Assembly: GCA_963702835.1 (NCBI GenBank)
Contig: OY969762.1
Location: 1,860,001-1,924,000, forward strand
DNA length: 64,000 bases
Source: JAFGAV01 sp041479055
Lineage (GTDB): Bacteria; Acidobacteriota; Aminicenantia; Aminicenantales; JAFGAV01
Reading direction: 5' to 3'
Under the pieces are notes generated by a model. That model was given only the letters and a program-made list of their open reading frames with translations, did not search any database and was not told the origin of the DNA. Below are positions 8,635-20,883 of this stretch, in pieces. The position numbers and the translations under genes were made by a program. Each line of letters starts with the position of its first letter. Position 1 is the first letter of the stretch.

Positions 8635-9262
8635 GGAACCGCTCTTCAAATACGTCCGGAAGCTCCCGCGTCCCGTGTTCACGACGCGCGCGCTGGCCGC
8701 CCTGTCCGGCAAGTCGCTTTCGGCCACGACTCAAGGGCTCGCCTATCTGGCCCGCCAGGGGCTCCTGCTCAAGGTGCGCCGCGGGCTCTGGGCCGACGTC
8801 TGCGACCAGCGCCTATCCGCCCTGGCCTTGGTGCCCTGCCTCGTGCCGGGTCACCGGGTCTATGTCTCCTTCATCAGCGCCCTTCATCTTCACGGTATCG
8901 TCGAGCAAATTCCCCGAGTGGTGACTCTGGCCTCGACGGCTCATTCAAGAACGATCCGGACCGGACTGGGGGATTTCACCCTACACCGGCTCGCGCCGGC
9001 GTTTTTTGCGGGCTTCGATTGGTACCGCGGAGAGAGATTGTTCCTCATCGCCTCACCGGAAAAAGCCCTGGTGGACAGTCTCTATCTTTCAGCCCACAGA
9101 AAAAAGCAATACCGCCATTTCCCTGAACTCCGCTTCCCGAGGTCATTCAGTTTCCGGAAGGCGGCCGATTGGGCGCGGCGGATCCCGTCGGCGAGGGTCA
9201 GAGGGCGAGTGCTCGACGACCTGGAGCGCTTGAGAAAAAACCATAATGAGGCCGCAGATTGA
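8627..9262 (+). CDS. AbiEi-type antitoxin/transcriptional regulator
   Basis: The 211-residue product begins with a winged-helix region (about residues 5-60: FTTRALAALSGKSLSATTQG, then LARQGLLLKVRRGLW), typical of AbiEi antitoxins. A C-terminal domain follows, with YVSFISALHLHGI and SPEKALVDSLYL, the conserved core of the family. AbiEi represses its own operon and counteracts the AbiEii toxin. The start is ATG at 8627, inside the toxin gene end; longer in-frame extensions merely overlap the toxin. Coding 3' to the toxin implies translational coupling, so antitoxin supply depends on toxin translation, which is unusual for type IV systems. The 74 bases to the convergent tmk gene hold nothing recognisable. 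Confidence 0.82.
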   Translation: MAREPLFKYVRKLPRPVFTTRALAALSGKSLSATTQGLAYLARQGLLLKVRRGLWADVCDQRLSALALVPCLVPGHRVYVSFISALHLHGIVEQIPRVVTLASTAHSRTIRTGLGDFTLHRLAPAFFAGFDWYRGERLFLIASPEKALVDSLYLSAHRKKQYRHFPELRFPRSFSFRKAADWARRIPSARVRGRVLDDLERLRKNHNEAAD

Positions 9263-9336
9263 AACCTTTGTCGCCCAAGTCCCCTCTTGGGAAAAACGCG
9301 CTCATCGCTTAGAATTCTACGAATCTTCCAATTGGT

Positions 9337-9954
9337 TTATTTTTGGCGCCGCAGGCGGATGAGCCGCATGACCCGCCGCTGAATCAGTTCAGCTATTTCT
9401 TTCTTATCCCTCGAGCCGTCCAAGTGGATGAACCTCCGGCCGCGGAAGCTCCGGAAGATCCGCCGCACGCGGGCCAGATAGTTTTCCCGCTCAAAGAGGG
9501 GTTCTTTTTTGGGCCGGCCTTCGATCCGGCCGAGCCCTCGGGCCGGGTCGACATCCAGGACAAAAACGAGGTCCGGCCGGGGAGCGAACTTCTCGTTCAA
9601 ACGCCGGATGCGCTCCCGGGAAAGCCCTCTGGCGCCCTGATAGGCGATGGTCGAGAAATAATAGCGGTCCAGAATCACCGCCTTTTTCCGTCGAAGTGAA
9701 GGGAGAATGTTCCGGGCTACGTCCTCCTCCCTGTCCTTGAGGAACAAAGTCAACTCCTCCTCCGGGGTCAAAGAATCTGGCCGCCGGGCTTTCTTCCGGA
9801 TTTCCCGCCCCCAGCGGCCCCGGCTCGGCTCCCGGAAGGAGAGGGCCTCCAGGCCGGCCCGGCGGAGCGCCGCCGCCAGGAGGCGGGCTTGGGTGGTTTT
9901 GCCGGACCCGTCAATGCCCTCCAGCACAATGAGCAGGCCCCTTTTCAGCTTCAT
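9337..9954 (-). CDS. tmk: Thymidylate kinase (dTMP kinase)
   Basis: This enzyme phosphorylates dTMP to dTDP in DNA precursor synthesis. The 205-residue protein has the P-loop GIDGSGKTT near residues 13-21, the FREP segment, the DRYYFSTIAYQGARG motif (conserved DR(Y/F) box binding dTMP) near 95-110, and DLVFVLDVDP before a Lys/Arg-rich lid region. Length matches the family. Start ATG at 9954 gives the usual MKLKRGLLIVLEGIDG opening; no strong Shine-Dalgarno sequence is evident. It stands alone, divergent from the HtrA-type protease gene across 174 bases. Confidence 0.93.
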   Translation of the reverse strand: MKLKRGLLIVLEGIDGSGKTTQARLLAAALRRAGLEALSFREPSRGRWGREIRKKARRPDSLTPEEELTLFLKDREEDVARNILPSLRRKKAVILDRYYFSTIAYQGARGLSRERIRRLNEKFAPRPDLVFVLDVDPARGLGRIEGRPKKEPLFERENYLARVRRIFRSFRGRRFIHLDGSRDKKEIAELIQRRVMRLIRLRRQK

Positions 9955-10075
9955 CTCTGGCTCATTCCTCTAGGCCGATATTATCCTGGCCATCAATATT
10001 ATTGCAACGTTTTTCGATTCTTTATCGTTCGATTTTGGTTAGGGAATTGCTTTCGTCTATGCCGCACGCATTGAA

Positions 10076-10110
10076 TTGAAAACAAAGGTATGCTACCTTA
10101 ATTTGTCGAT
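10076..10110 (+). promoter_or_regulatory. Promoter of the protease-dapF operon with an inverted repeat in the spacer
   Basis: TTGAAA (10076-10081), 17 bases, TAATTT (10099-10104). The perfect inverted repeat AAGGTA-TGC-TACCTT (10085-10099) fills most of the spacer and touches the -10 box, so a regulator bound there would block polymerase. CGGAGGA at 10116-10122 is the ribosome binding site. Confidence 0.5.
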
Positions 10111-10128
10111 ACCGACGGAGGAAAATCA

Positions 10129-11630
<1,502 letters not shown>

Positions 11631-11631
<1 letters not shown>

Positions 11632-12518
11632 TGCCTTTCGTCAAGATTCATTCCCTGGGGAATGACTTTCTGTTCATAGATCAGGCGGATTGGGGCGTCC
11701 TGCCGGACATCAACAACTTCGTCTGGCGCATCTGCGATCGCCACACCGGCGTGGGCGCCGACGGCCTGCTGCTGGTCTCCGTCACCGACACGGAAAAGGG
11801 CTTGGCCCGTTTCCGCATTTTCAACGCCGACGGGACAGAGCCGGAGATCTCCGGCAACGGGCTGCGCTGCGCGGCGGCCTGTCTTTGGTACCAGAAAAAG
11901 ATCGCCGTTCCCCGAATCGTATTTCAGACCACGGCCGGCGACCGGGAGTGTCACCTTCTTCAGGCCCAGGAGAACCACTACGAGATCCGTATCGAGATGG
12001 GCACGCCCCGCCTGGCCTCCCGGGACATTCCTTTCGACGACGGTTCAGTTCACGAGTCGATTATCGATTATCCGCTGTCCATCAACCAGAAGATCTATCC
12101 GGTGACCGTGGTCTCGGTGGGCAACCCCCACTGCGCCGTGTTCGTGGAACGCTTTCCGGCGCGCATCGAGTGGCACCAGATCGGCCGGGAGATCGAGTCC
12201 CACCCCTTCTTTCCCAACCGGACGAACATCGAGTTCATCCGGGTGATCAACCCCGAGGAAATCGAGGTCCTCTTCTGGGAGCGGGGTGTGGGCGAGACGT
12301 TGTCCTCGGGGAGCGGCTCCTGCGCCGCGGCGGTGGCCTCCATACTGAAAAATAAAACCGGCCGCCGGGTGACCGTCCGGACAAGCATGGGCGCCCTCAT
12401 CGTGGATTGGGAGAAAGACAAGCTCTTTCAGTCCGGGCCGGCCGAGGTCGTCTTCGAAGGGGGGCTGATCTCCAAGATGTCCGGCCTGACCACGCCCGAC
12501 CTCAGAAAGAAAAGATAA
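11631..12518 (+). CDS. dapF: Diaminopimelate epimerase
   Basis: DapF converts LL- to meso-diaminopimelate for lysine and peptidoglycan synthesis. The protein (about 295 residues) has the N-terminal HSLGNDF motif, the first catalytic Cys in GNGLRCAAA near residue 78, GNPHCAVFV, and the second catalytic Cys in SGSGSCAAAV near 229. In most DapF proteins the latter region reads ACGTGACA-like, so SSGSGSCA is a mild variant that keeps the Cys. ATG at 11631 overlaps the protease stop as TGATG; a GTG at 11628 is also possible. Coupling dapF to an envelope protease links it to cell-wall maintenance. Confidence 0.93.
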
Positions 12519-12574
12519 GCCTCAGCCTCGATGCCTAGCGCGGGCCCGGACCTCTGATATCCGGATTTCGGACT

Positions 12575-13765
12575 TCAAAAAGCGAAGGACAGCCCCAGGC
12601 CGATCACCCGGACCTGGAGGTTGTACTTTTCCGTAAGAGGAATGCCCATGACCAGGACATTCTTCTGTCGCTCCTCGCCGATGCCGTAAACATAGGCGAA
12701 ATCAATCGTCATCCGCCCCGTCCGGTAGCCGATACCGCCCAGCAGGGTGAGCTTGTCCACATCGATGTTGGTCGGGTTGAGGTTCTCCGCCGGAGAAGCG
12801 AAGCGGTCCCGCCCCACCCCGGCCCGTAAGGACAGGCCCGAGGGGAAAGCGTATTCCGCGCCCGCCCGCAGGACAAGGATGTCCCGGAAGCTCATATCCT
12901 CGTCCAGGCGCAAGTCGCCGTTGAGGGGGATGTCGTGGATGGCTTTCTCCACCTTGTCCAGGACCGACCACATGGTGTACTGGGCGCTGGCCGACACGAG
13001 CAGCCTCTCGCTCAGCCGGTAACAGATGCCGGCTTCTATGTCCCAGGGCAAGTTGAAGGCTGTGTCGGACCCCAGGTTGACCCGATAAACATCGAAGGTT
13101 AGCGTCGTCTTGCCGACCAGTTTCATCCTGGCCGGGCCGCGGATGCTGAGCCCGAAGCTCAGACGCTCGATAGGCCGGTAGAAGAGCCCCAGGCCGGCCG
13201 ACAGGGCCGACCCCTCTTCATCGGATTTGAGCGGACCGATTCCGGGCATTTCCGTATCCAGAGTGAAGACGGCCCGGTAGAAGTTGATGTTGAGGCCCAC
13301 CGATAAAGTCGGGCCAAGGTTGTAGGCGATGGTCGGCGTCAGGGAGATGATGCCCATGGTCGTCTTCAGCGGGTAGCCCAGGTCTCTCGCCTTCCAGTCC
13401 ACGCCGCCCCCGGCGTAGGGCGCATACATGCCGAAGCCCAGGGTGATCCGGTCGCTCCAGCGGTAGGTCATAAAAAACTGCGGCAGGGAGGTGTTGAACC
13501 GACTGCGGATGGTGTTGCCGCTGGCGGTGGTGAACTCATGGGTCGGCCAGATGTAAAACCCGTCCAGGGCCAGGTTGAAGCGGTTCTCCTGATGGACGAG
13601 GCCGGCCGGGTTGTAGAAGATGGCGCTCGGGTCGTTGGCCACGGCGCAGAAGGCGCCGCCCAGGGCAATGGCCCGGCAGCCGATGAGAGTGTTATTCCAG
13701 CCCCCGGCCTGCAGCCCGGCCGAAAGCGCGCTCAAAACCGAAACGATGAGAATTGTCTTTTTCAT
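12575..13765 (-). CDS. OmpP1/FadL/TodX-family outer membrane transport protein
   Basis: The protein of about 396 residues has a signal peptide (MKKTILIVSVLSALSAGLQA) followed by the family's N-terminal hatch pattern: GCRAIALGGAFCAVANDPSAIFYNPAGL. The rest alternates short amphipathic beta strands and ends in VIGLGLSFAF with a terminal Phe, as expected for a BAM-inserted beta barrel. Characterised members bring long-chain fatty acids or hydrophobic compounds through the outer membrane; the substrate is unknown here. The start is ATG at 13765, with GGGAGGGGAGGG immediately upstream. Longer in-frame starts to 14287 would overlap thiL and are rejected. It is convergent with dapF across 56 bases. 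Confidence 0.88.
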   Translation of the reverse strand: MKKTILIVSVLSALSAGLQAGGWNNTLIGCRAIALGGAFCAVANDPSAIFYNPAGLVHQENRFNLALDGFYIWPTHEFTTASGNTIRSRFNTSLPQFFMTYRWSDRITLGFGMYAPYAGGGVDWKARDLGYPLKTTMGIISLTPTIAYNLGPTLSVGLNINFYRAVFTLDTEMPGIGPLKSDEEGSALSAGLGLFYRPIERLSFGLSIRGPARMKLVGKTTLTFDVYRVNLGSDTAFNLPWDIEAGICYRLSERLLVSASAQYTMWSVLDKVEKAIHDIPLNGDLRLDEDMSFRDILVLRAGAEYAFPSGLSLRAGVGRDRFASPAENLNPTNIDVDKLTLLGGIGYRTGRMTIDFAYVYGIGEERQKNVLVMGIPLTEKYNLQVRVIGLGLSFAF

Positions 13766-13844
13766 CCCTCCCCTCCCAAAAAACTTGATACTGGCCCCTA
13801 TTTTAAATATCCGCCGACGTTTGTCAAACTCAGTTGCCTGGGCG

Positions 13845-13970
13845 TCAGGCTGTGGCCTCTGGCTGCGGCGAAAACCACTGCGCATCCGCGGGGTCGACCA
13901 GCAGCGCCGTATCGATGAATATGGAAGCGATTTGGGCCAGGTTTTCGATGACCGGCTCAAAAATGTCCAT
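13845..13970 (-). CDS. Small unrecognised open reading frame between thiL and the FadL-type gene
   Basis: This encodes 41 residues (MDIFEPVIENLAQIASIFID, then TALLVDPADAQWFSPQPEATA). The frame stays open upstream to just after thiL (reading GDKSLVTHQG before the Met). The composition looks protein-like and acidic, unlike the Arg/Pro/Ser-rich shadow frames. No ribosome binding site is obvious and I recognise no family. It may be a real small gene in the thiL transcript, the tail of a decayed gene, or chance. Confidence 0.25.
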   Translation of the reverse strand: MDIFEPVIENLAQIASIFIDTALLVDPADAQWFSPQPEATA

Positions 13971-13995
13971 GCCCTGATGGGTGACCAGGGACTTG

Positions 13996-14997
13996 TCACC
14001 TTAAAAAATGCTGCCAGCCGCGGGCGGGCAGAAGGCGTTTCCTGCGGCCGGGACCGACGAGGATGATTTCCCGGCCGCGGACAACTCGCCCGATGGGAGT
14101 CAGTGAAAAAGACCGGCTCAGCTGCTTGAGGCCCGGCCACGATCGGCCAGGCGCGGCGAACAACAATTGAAAGTCCTCGCCGCCGTGCAGGGCCAGGTTC
14201 AATGGAGAGGGAAAAATTTTTTTTAACTCTGGAGACAGCGGGATGTTCTCCGCCCAAATCTCGGCGCCGACCCTGCTCTCGCGGCAAAGGTTGTGGACAT
14301 CCGTGGAAAGCCCATCGCTGATATCGATCATGGCTGAGGCCAAGCGCCGCTCGGCCAACTTCAAGCCAAGCTCTACTTGAGGATGGGGGTCAAGGAAGGC
14401 TTGCCGCAAACGAAAATCCAAGCCATGCTCGAGCCGGCGCTTGAGCCGCAATCCCGGCCTACCCGCTTTTTTAAGAAGCCGGAGCCCTCCGGCCGCGTCG
14501 CCCAGCGGCCCGGAAACGAACAGGGTATCGCCGGGCCGGGCGCCCCGGCGCGTCACGACCCGGCGCGCTTGGCCGGCCACGACGACCGAGATCATGATCT
14601 TGTCCGCCGCGGAAAGGTCGCCGCCGACAAGGAGCACATCCTCATCCCGGCAGGCCGAACGGAAACCGCGGAAAAATTCTTCGACCCAACTTGTATCCAG
14701 GTTGCGCGGCAGGGCCAGGCCTAGCAGGGCCCAGCGGGGCCGGCCGCCCATGGCGGCGATGTCGCTCAGGTTGACGTTGAGGCTTTTCCGGCCCAGAAGG
14801 TAAGGCGGATGAAAAGACCGCCGGAAATCCACATTTTCCACCAGGAGGTCGGTGGTGAGCAGGAGCTTCCCCACCCGGCCGGGCCGCAGGACGGCCGCAT
14901 CATCGCCGATGCCGAGCTCAAGGCCTCTCCCCTTCCCGCCGAAATCCCGGCGGATGGCCGCCACCAGCTCGGCCTCGGTGAGGCCAGCCAGCTTCAT
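13996..14997 (-). CDS. thiL: Thiamine-monophosphate kinase
   Basis: ThiL makes the cofactor thiamine diphosphate from thiamine monophosphate and ATP. The 333-residue protein shows the N-terminal GIGDDAAVL motif (ATP/Mg site), TTDLLVENVDF, NLSDIAAMGG, LVGGDLSAAD and MIDISDGLSTDVHNLC, all in the family order. The start is ATG at 14997 with GGAG eight bases upstream; the longer frame to 15390 runs through a hairpin repeat and is not credible. It lies downstream of lon in the same direction, separated by about 295 bases that contain the repeat. Confidence 0.92.
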   Translation of the reverse strand: MKLAGLTEAELVAAIRRDFGGKGRGLELGIGDDAAVLRPGRVGKLLLTTDLLVENVDFRRSFHPPYLLGRKSLNVNLSDIAAMGGRPRWALLGLALPRNLDTSWVEEFFRGFRSACRDEDVLLVGGDLSAADKIMISVVVAGQARRVVTRRGARPGDTLFVSGPLGDAAGGLRLLKKAGRPGLRLKRRLEHGLDFRLRQAFLDPHPQVELGLKLAERRLASAMIDISDGLSTDVHNLCRESRVGAEIWAENIPLSPELKKIFPSPLNLALHGGEDFQLLFAAPGRSWPGLKQLSRSFSLTPIGRVVRGREIILVGPGRRKRLLPARGWQHFLR

Positions 14998-15061
14998 GGA
15001 AACATCTCCATTCGTCTTTTGCGTGGGGAGGGGTGGCGCGGCGGAGGGGCATCCCCACCTC

Positions 15062-15168
15062 CTTGGAGGGGGAAGCGCTTCGCCTTCCCCCTTCCAACGC
15101 TCGCTTTGCTCGCTGCCTCCCCTTCTCGGACTTCGTCCTGCGACCAAGGGGGCATACCCCCTTGGAAC
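15062..15168. repeat. Multi-hairpin intergenic repeat, copy 1
   Basis: This is one of two related elements; the other is at 48621-48740. Three hairpins are clear: a long one at about 15063-15098 (GGGGGAAG with CTTCCCCC and outer TTGGA/TTCCAA), a short one GGAC-TTC-GTCC (15128-15138), and CCAAGGGGG-CATA-CCCCCTTGG (15144-15165). Another perfect hairpin, GTCCGGC-TGA-GCCGGAC, follows at 15174-15190. The element fills most of the lon-thiL gap. It may be a mobile hairpin repeat or a structured processing or attenuation site; no coding capacity is evident. Confidence 0.75.
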
Positions 15169-15292
15169 CCCCAGTCCGGCTGAGCCGGACGAACGCGCGC
15201 AGCCTGGCGAGCACGGATGGGGAAGAGCCGTGACAGGACCCCTCCTCTTCTTGAATGGAAGATCATGGGGTCGGAGATGCTTCCCGGCTTCA

Positions 15293-17725
<2,433 letters not shown>

Positions 17726-17762
17726 CTTTTCTTCTCTCTTTTTAGCTCTCTTCAGCTCTCTC

Positions 17763-18182
17763 TCATCGGCCTTCCCTCCGGCCGGCCTTGATCAGGATAA
17801 TAACCAGGACGCCGTTGTCCAGGACGGCTTTGGCCTTGTCCGGCAGAACGGCGCCGGGCAGGGCCACCACCCGGCGGAACGGCCCGCTCTCCCTTTCCAG
17901 GCGGAGATAGCGGGCGGGTTCGGTATGGTTCTCCTGTTTCTTTTGCCCGCGCAGCTCGATGCGGTTGTGGTGGACCAGGAGAGTGATGTCGCGGGGTTCG
18001 ACCCCGGGCAGTTCGGCCCTGACCACGATCCGCTCCTCCTGCTCATAGACGTCCAGCGCGGGTATCCACTGCTTCTCCAGAGAAAGGCGGCTCCGCTCGT
18101 TGAACAGGACCCGGCCTTGGACGCTGGCGATCTCCCCCTGGGCGGAGACCAATCGGCAGACGGGGATATTCTTGCGGACCAT
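17763..18182 (-). CDS. Small heat shock protein (Hsp20/alpha-crystallin family)
   Basis: The protein has 139 residues. An alpha-crystallin domain spans roughly 40-130: PALDVYEQEERIVVRAELPG, then RDITLLVHHNRIELRGQKK, YLRLERESGPFRRVVALPG and the C-terminal ALDNGVL-type motif as VLDNGVLVIILIKA. Such proteins bind unfolding proteins without ATP. The N-terminal arm is short (about 38 residues). The start at 18182 is ten bases after nrdR; the longer frame into nrdR is rejected because its sequence is unlike the family. No clear Shine-Dalgarno sequence is seen, so coupling to nrdR is likely. Placement next to lon makes a proteostasis unit. Confidence 0.85.
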   Translation of the reverse strand: MVRKNIPVCRLVSAQGEIASVQGRVLFNERSRLSLEKQWIPALDVYEQEERIVVRAELPGVEPRDITLLVHHNRIELRGQKKQENHTEPARYLRLERESGPFRRVVALPGAVLPDKAKAVLDNGVLVIILIKAGRREGR

Positions 18183-18192
18183 CAGCGGCGGA

Positions 18193-18648
18193 TCACTTCT
18201 CTTTGAGAAGGGTTTCCAGCTCGCGCTTGAACTCGGACACGTCGCGGAACTCGCGGTAAACCGAGGCGAAACGGACGTAGGCCACCTTATCCAGCTCCTT
18301 GAGCCGCTCCATGACGTACTGGCCGATCTCCGAGGAGCGAATCTCCTTATCGGCCCGCTCATGCAGCTTGGACTCGATCTCCTCCACGATCTCCTCGACT
18401 TTCTTGATCGGGATGGGTCTTTTCTCGCAGGCCTTGAGCAGCCCCCGCAGGAGCTTCTGGCTGTCGAAGGGCTGGCGGCTGCCGTCCTTTTTAACGACCA
18501 TATAAGGAATCTCTTCGATCTTCTCGTAGGTGGTGAAACGGCGCCGGCAGGCCAAGCACTCCCGGCGGCGGCGGATGGACAGGCCCTTCTTGCTCTCCCG
18601 GGAATCGATGACCTTGCTCTCCTGGTCGTCGCAGTAAGGACACTTCAT
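18193..18648 (-). CDS. nrdR: Transcriptional repressor NrdR
   Basis: NrdR represses ribonucleotide reductase genes and senses ATP/dATP. The 151-residue protein has the zinc ribbon MKCPYC and RRECLACRRRFTTYE near 1-42, followed by the ATP-cone domain: VVKKDGSRQPFDSQKLLRGL, then a segment ending VMERLKELDKVAYVRFASVYREF, all diagnostic. The start at 18648 overlaps the upstream flippase stop as ATGA. Longer frames upstream are shadows of the flippase gene. No nrd genes lie nearby, so its targets are elsewhere in the genome. Confidence 0.95.
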   Translation of the reverse strand: MKCPYCDDQESKVIDSRESKKGLSIRRRRECLACRRRFTTYEKIEEIPYMVVKKDGSRQPFDSQKLLRGLLKACEKRPIPIKKVEEIVEEIESKLHERADKEIRSSEIGQYVMERLKELDKVAYVRFASVYREFRDVSEFKRELETLLKEK

Positions 18649-19714
18649 TCCTGGAATTCCTCGCCCATCTTTTTCAGTTGAAGGAGGGAAAGCCCTTCTT
18701 TCCAGATTATAACAAAACCGACCAGGCAAGTCATCACGACCTGGATGGCATGAACGATCAGGGTCATGCTGGCGGCTTTGGTGGCCAAGGCCCGCATCAC
18801 TTCCCGGCCGGCGCCGGCCGGGATCTTGCGGCTGAAATAGAGACGCATCAGCGCCTCCTTGCTGAAGTAATCGAACCCCCCCACCATGCCCGGGGTGGGG
18901 ATGGAGGCGCCGACCATGGTCAGGAAGACATAGGGGATGACCTTGTAGTAAGCCTGGGGCTCGTGGTAGGCCAGGAAGAACAGCCAGTAATAGCCGACAA
19001 TGGCCAGCCAGACGACGAGCGACAGGCCGAAGAAGCGGAGCAGGTCCTTGACCGAACGGAAGAAGCGCAGCCCCTGGATGAACTCCTCGGTGAGCCGGCG
19101 GATCTTTCCCCCCATTTTTTGGGCAGGGGCCGGAGAAAGACGGCGATGATCTTGAGGGTCCGCTCCCGGAAGAAATGCAGGCTGAGGACCACCAGGAAAA
19201 CAACTATGTCGAACCCCAACCCGGCCGTGCCCCAGATGAAGAGCCAGCGGGCGTTGGACGGGCTGAGGGGAAAGGAGGAGCTGTACAGGGGCCGGGCCAG
19301 GAGAAAGACGGCCAGCAGGAAGACCATGGCGATGATATCGAACAGGCGCTCCACGACTATGGTGCCCAGGGCGAAGCCCGCGTTGATGTTTTCCTTCTTG
19401 GCCAGGAAGAGCGGCTTGACGATCTCGCCCAGGCGGCCGGGCAGGATGAGGGTCACCGTGAACCCCACGGCCTGGCCGGCCACCAGGTTGTAGAGCTTGA
19501 CGTCCTTCTTCTCAGGCAGGATGAGATACTTCCAGCGCCAGGCCCGGGTGATGAGGTGGACGGGAGCGAGCAGGATGAGGAGGACGAAAAAGACGAGGTT
19601 GACGTCGGCCAGGTTCGAGAAAAACTTGCTCCATTCGACGCTGCGGAAGAAAAAGAAGAGCAGGACTCCGGTCAGGACCAGAATGATTCCGTAGCGAATG
19701 ATCCTTTTTCTCAT
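18645..19714 (-). CDS. LPG-synthase-type transmembrane (UPF0104/AglD-like) protein, interrupted by a frameshift
   Basis: The integral membrane protein belongs to the lysylphosphatidylglycerol-synthase TM family, with MRKRIIRYGIILVLTGVLLF at the start and hallmark segments LVAGQAVGFTVTLILPGRLGEI and MVGASIPTPGMVGGFDYFSKEA near the end. Members are implicated in lipid-linked substrate translocation or lipid modification; the role here is unknown. The reading frame breaks at A6 on the minus strand (19115-19120), followed by G6. Reading on after ...LRPLPKK requires a -1 shift (one more A), which restores MGGKIRRLTEEF exactly. It is either a sequencing error, a real mutation or slippage on A6. The stop overlaps nrdR by four bases. 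Confidence 0.78.
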
Positions 19715-19942
19715 TTTTTGCGGCCCATCTTATCATCATCATCCAGGCCTGTCAACGAAATCGGGCTGCCGCATCATGCCGATTTGATGTGATATCAATA
19801 AGTTTCATGATCCTTCCTATAACGACGTTTTCAAACAAGCAACCTCGGGGCAGAAGGAGCAGGACATTAATCCGCGCCCCTAGCTTTATGAGGATGGATG
19901 GTTGAAATAAGAGGCCAAATCGACTATTATGGCCTTCCTTGC

Positions 19943-20016
19943 TGGGAAGTCGTCCAATGGCAGGACACATGACTCTGGATCATGGAATCAAGGTTCGAAT
20001 CCTTGCTTCCCAGCCA
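19943..20016 (+). tRNA. tRNA-Gln (CTG anticodon)
   Basis: The 74-base cloverleaf includes the encoded CCA. The acceptor TGGGAAG pairs with CTTCCCA; the anticodon stem CATGA/TCATG encloses loop CTCTGGA (anticodon CTG); the T arm is CAAGG-TTCGAAT-CCTTG; discriminator G. U1-A72 is usual for glutamine tRNA. Its 3' 47 bases recur at 20884-20930. The 228 bases before it show no gene. Confidence 0.93.
19970..20016 (+). repeat. Direct repeat, left copy (3' part of tRNA-Gln)
   Basis: The 47 bases from the end of the anticodon stem to CCA match 20884-20930 at 46 positions (C to T at 19981). A duplicated tRNA 3' end is the usual footprint of tyrosine-recombinase integration (att site). Confidence 0.75.
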
Positions 20017-20228
20017 GCTTATTTTTCTGTGTTTTCAGCCTTTTAATCCTTTTTTGTCTTTCAATCCTGATACCGCAGTTTCAGTGCTTTTCAATTAATT
20101 TTGTCACACATTTGGCCCACCCGGCCCCATCAGTCCCTTGCCTGCCAGACACCTCATGAATATTATCAGTCCTGGCTTAAGGAGCAAAAGCCTAAGGCAT
20201 TACTCATGTAGTGGACGAGTTCAGGTCA

Positions 20229-20258
20229 TTGACTTTTCGAATTAGAGCGTGCTACTTT
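20229..20258 (+). promoter_or_regulatory. Promoter of the crystallin-domain gene
   Basis: TTGACT (20229-20234), an 18-base spacer, TACTTT (20253-20258). AGGAGG at 20274-20279 precedes the ATG at 20284. The remaining bases from 20017 show no gene. Confidence 0.5.
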
Positions 20259-20283
20259 ATCATCAGAAATCCAAGGAGGGACC

Positions 20284-20760
20284 ATGAAAAAACTCTCATT
20301 CCAGAGAAAGTCTCTTTCATTCGGTGCGGTGATCGTGCTGTCCGTCTTGGGACTCCTCGGCCTCACGACATTGTCGTCGAGCCGTCCGCCGGCGGCTTTT
20401 TCGGGACAGACGTTCGATCCGCAGAATCCGCCCGCTAACACAGTTGTCTTTTTTGAGGACACCAATTACCAGGGCCGTTGGTTCGCCTCTCCATACGACC
20501 GCGACTATTCCGACCTGCGCGGTATCTACCTTGGAGAAAATCAGAGCAGCGGGAATTGGAACGACCGCGTCTCCTCGCTCAAGATCGGGAAGGACGCCTG
20601 CGTGACGCTGTGGAAGGACATCAACTTCAAGGGAGATAAAAGCGCCCTCCAGGGGAACCAGACATCGACCAACTGCATCAGCTCGCTGGTCCCCAGCGGT
20701 TGGAACGACAAGCTCAGCTCGTTCAAGGTCCGCATGAGGAACAACTGCGCGCAGAAGTGA
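20284..20760 (+). CDS. Secreted beta/gamma-crystallin-domain protein
   Basis: The product has 158 residues. A basic signal peptide region (about 1-40) is followed by two Greek-key motifs: NTVVFFEDTNYQGRWFASP through WNDRVSSLKIG, and ACVTLWKDINFKGDKSAL through WNDKLSSFKVRM. The WND(R/K)(V/L)SS elements match the N/D-N/D-x-S/T-S calcium-binding signature of the fold, so calcium binding is expected. Four Cys may form disulfides in an extracellular setting. AGGAGG five bases before ATG supports the start. The gene stands alone between the tRNA-Gln gene and the duplicated tRNA end, so it may be cargo of a small integrated island. A C-rich hairpin (20779-20795) follows, without a T tract. Confidence 0.8.
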   Translation: MKKLSFQRKSLSFGAVIVLSVLGLLGLTTLSSSRPPAAFSGQTFDPQNPPANTVVFFEDTNYQGRWFASPYDRDYSDLRGIYLGENQSSGNWNDRVSSLKIGKDACVTLWKDINFKGDKSALQGNQTSTNCISSLVPSGWNDKLSSFKVRMRNNCAQK

Positions 20761-20883
20761 TCCACTGAACGAGCTCCGCCCCGGCGCTTCCGGGGATCGT
20801 CATGAAAACTCAACCTGAAGGGCAAGATGCTCTATCTTTTTTGCTCTCAATGAATTAGTGATGCCCAAATCTCATGGCTGACC

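Noticed and set aside
13766..14287. Longer start of the FadL-type gene through the thiL end
   Set aside because: A signal peptide and strong ribosome binding site mark ATG 13765; the extension overlaps thiL.
18183..18362. Longer Hsp20 start inside nrdR
   Set aside because: The extension translates to Arg/Ser-rich sequence that is a shadow of nrdR.
20779..20795. Terminator after the crystallin gene (CCCCGG-CGCTT-CCGGGG)
   Set aside because: A good hairpin, but no T tract follows, so it is not called as an intrinsic terminator.
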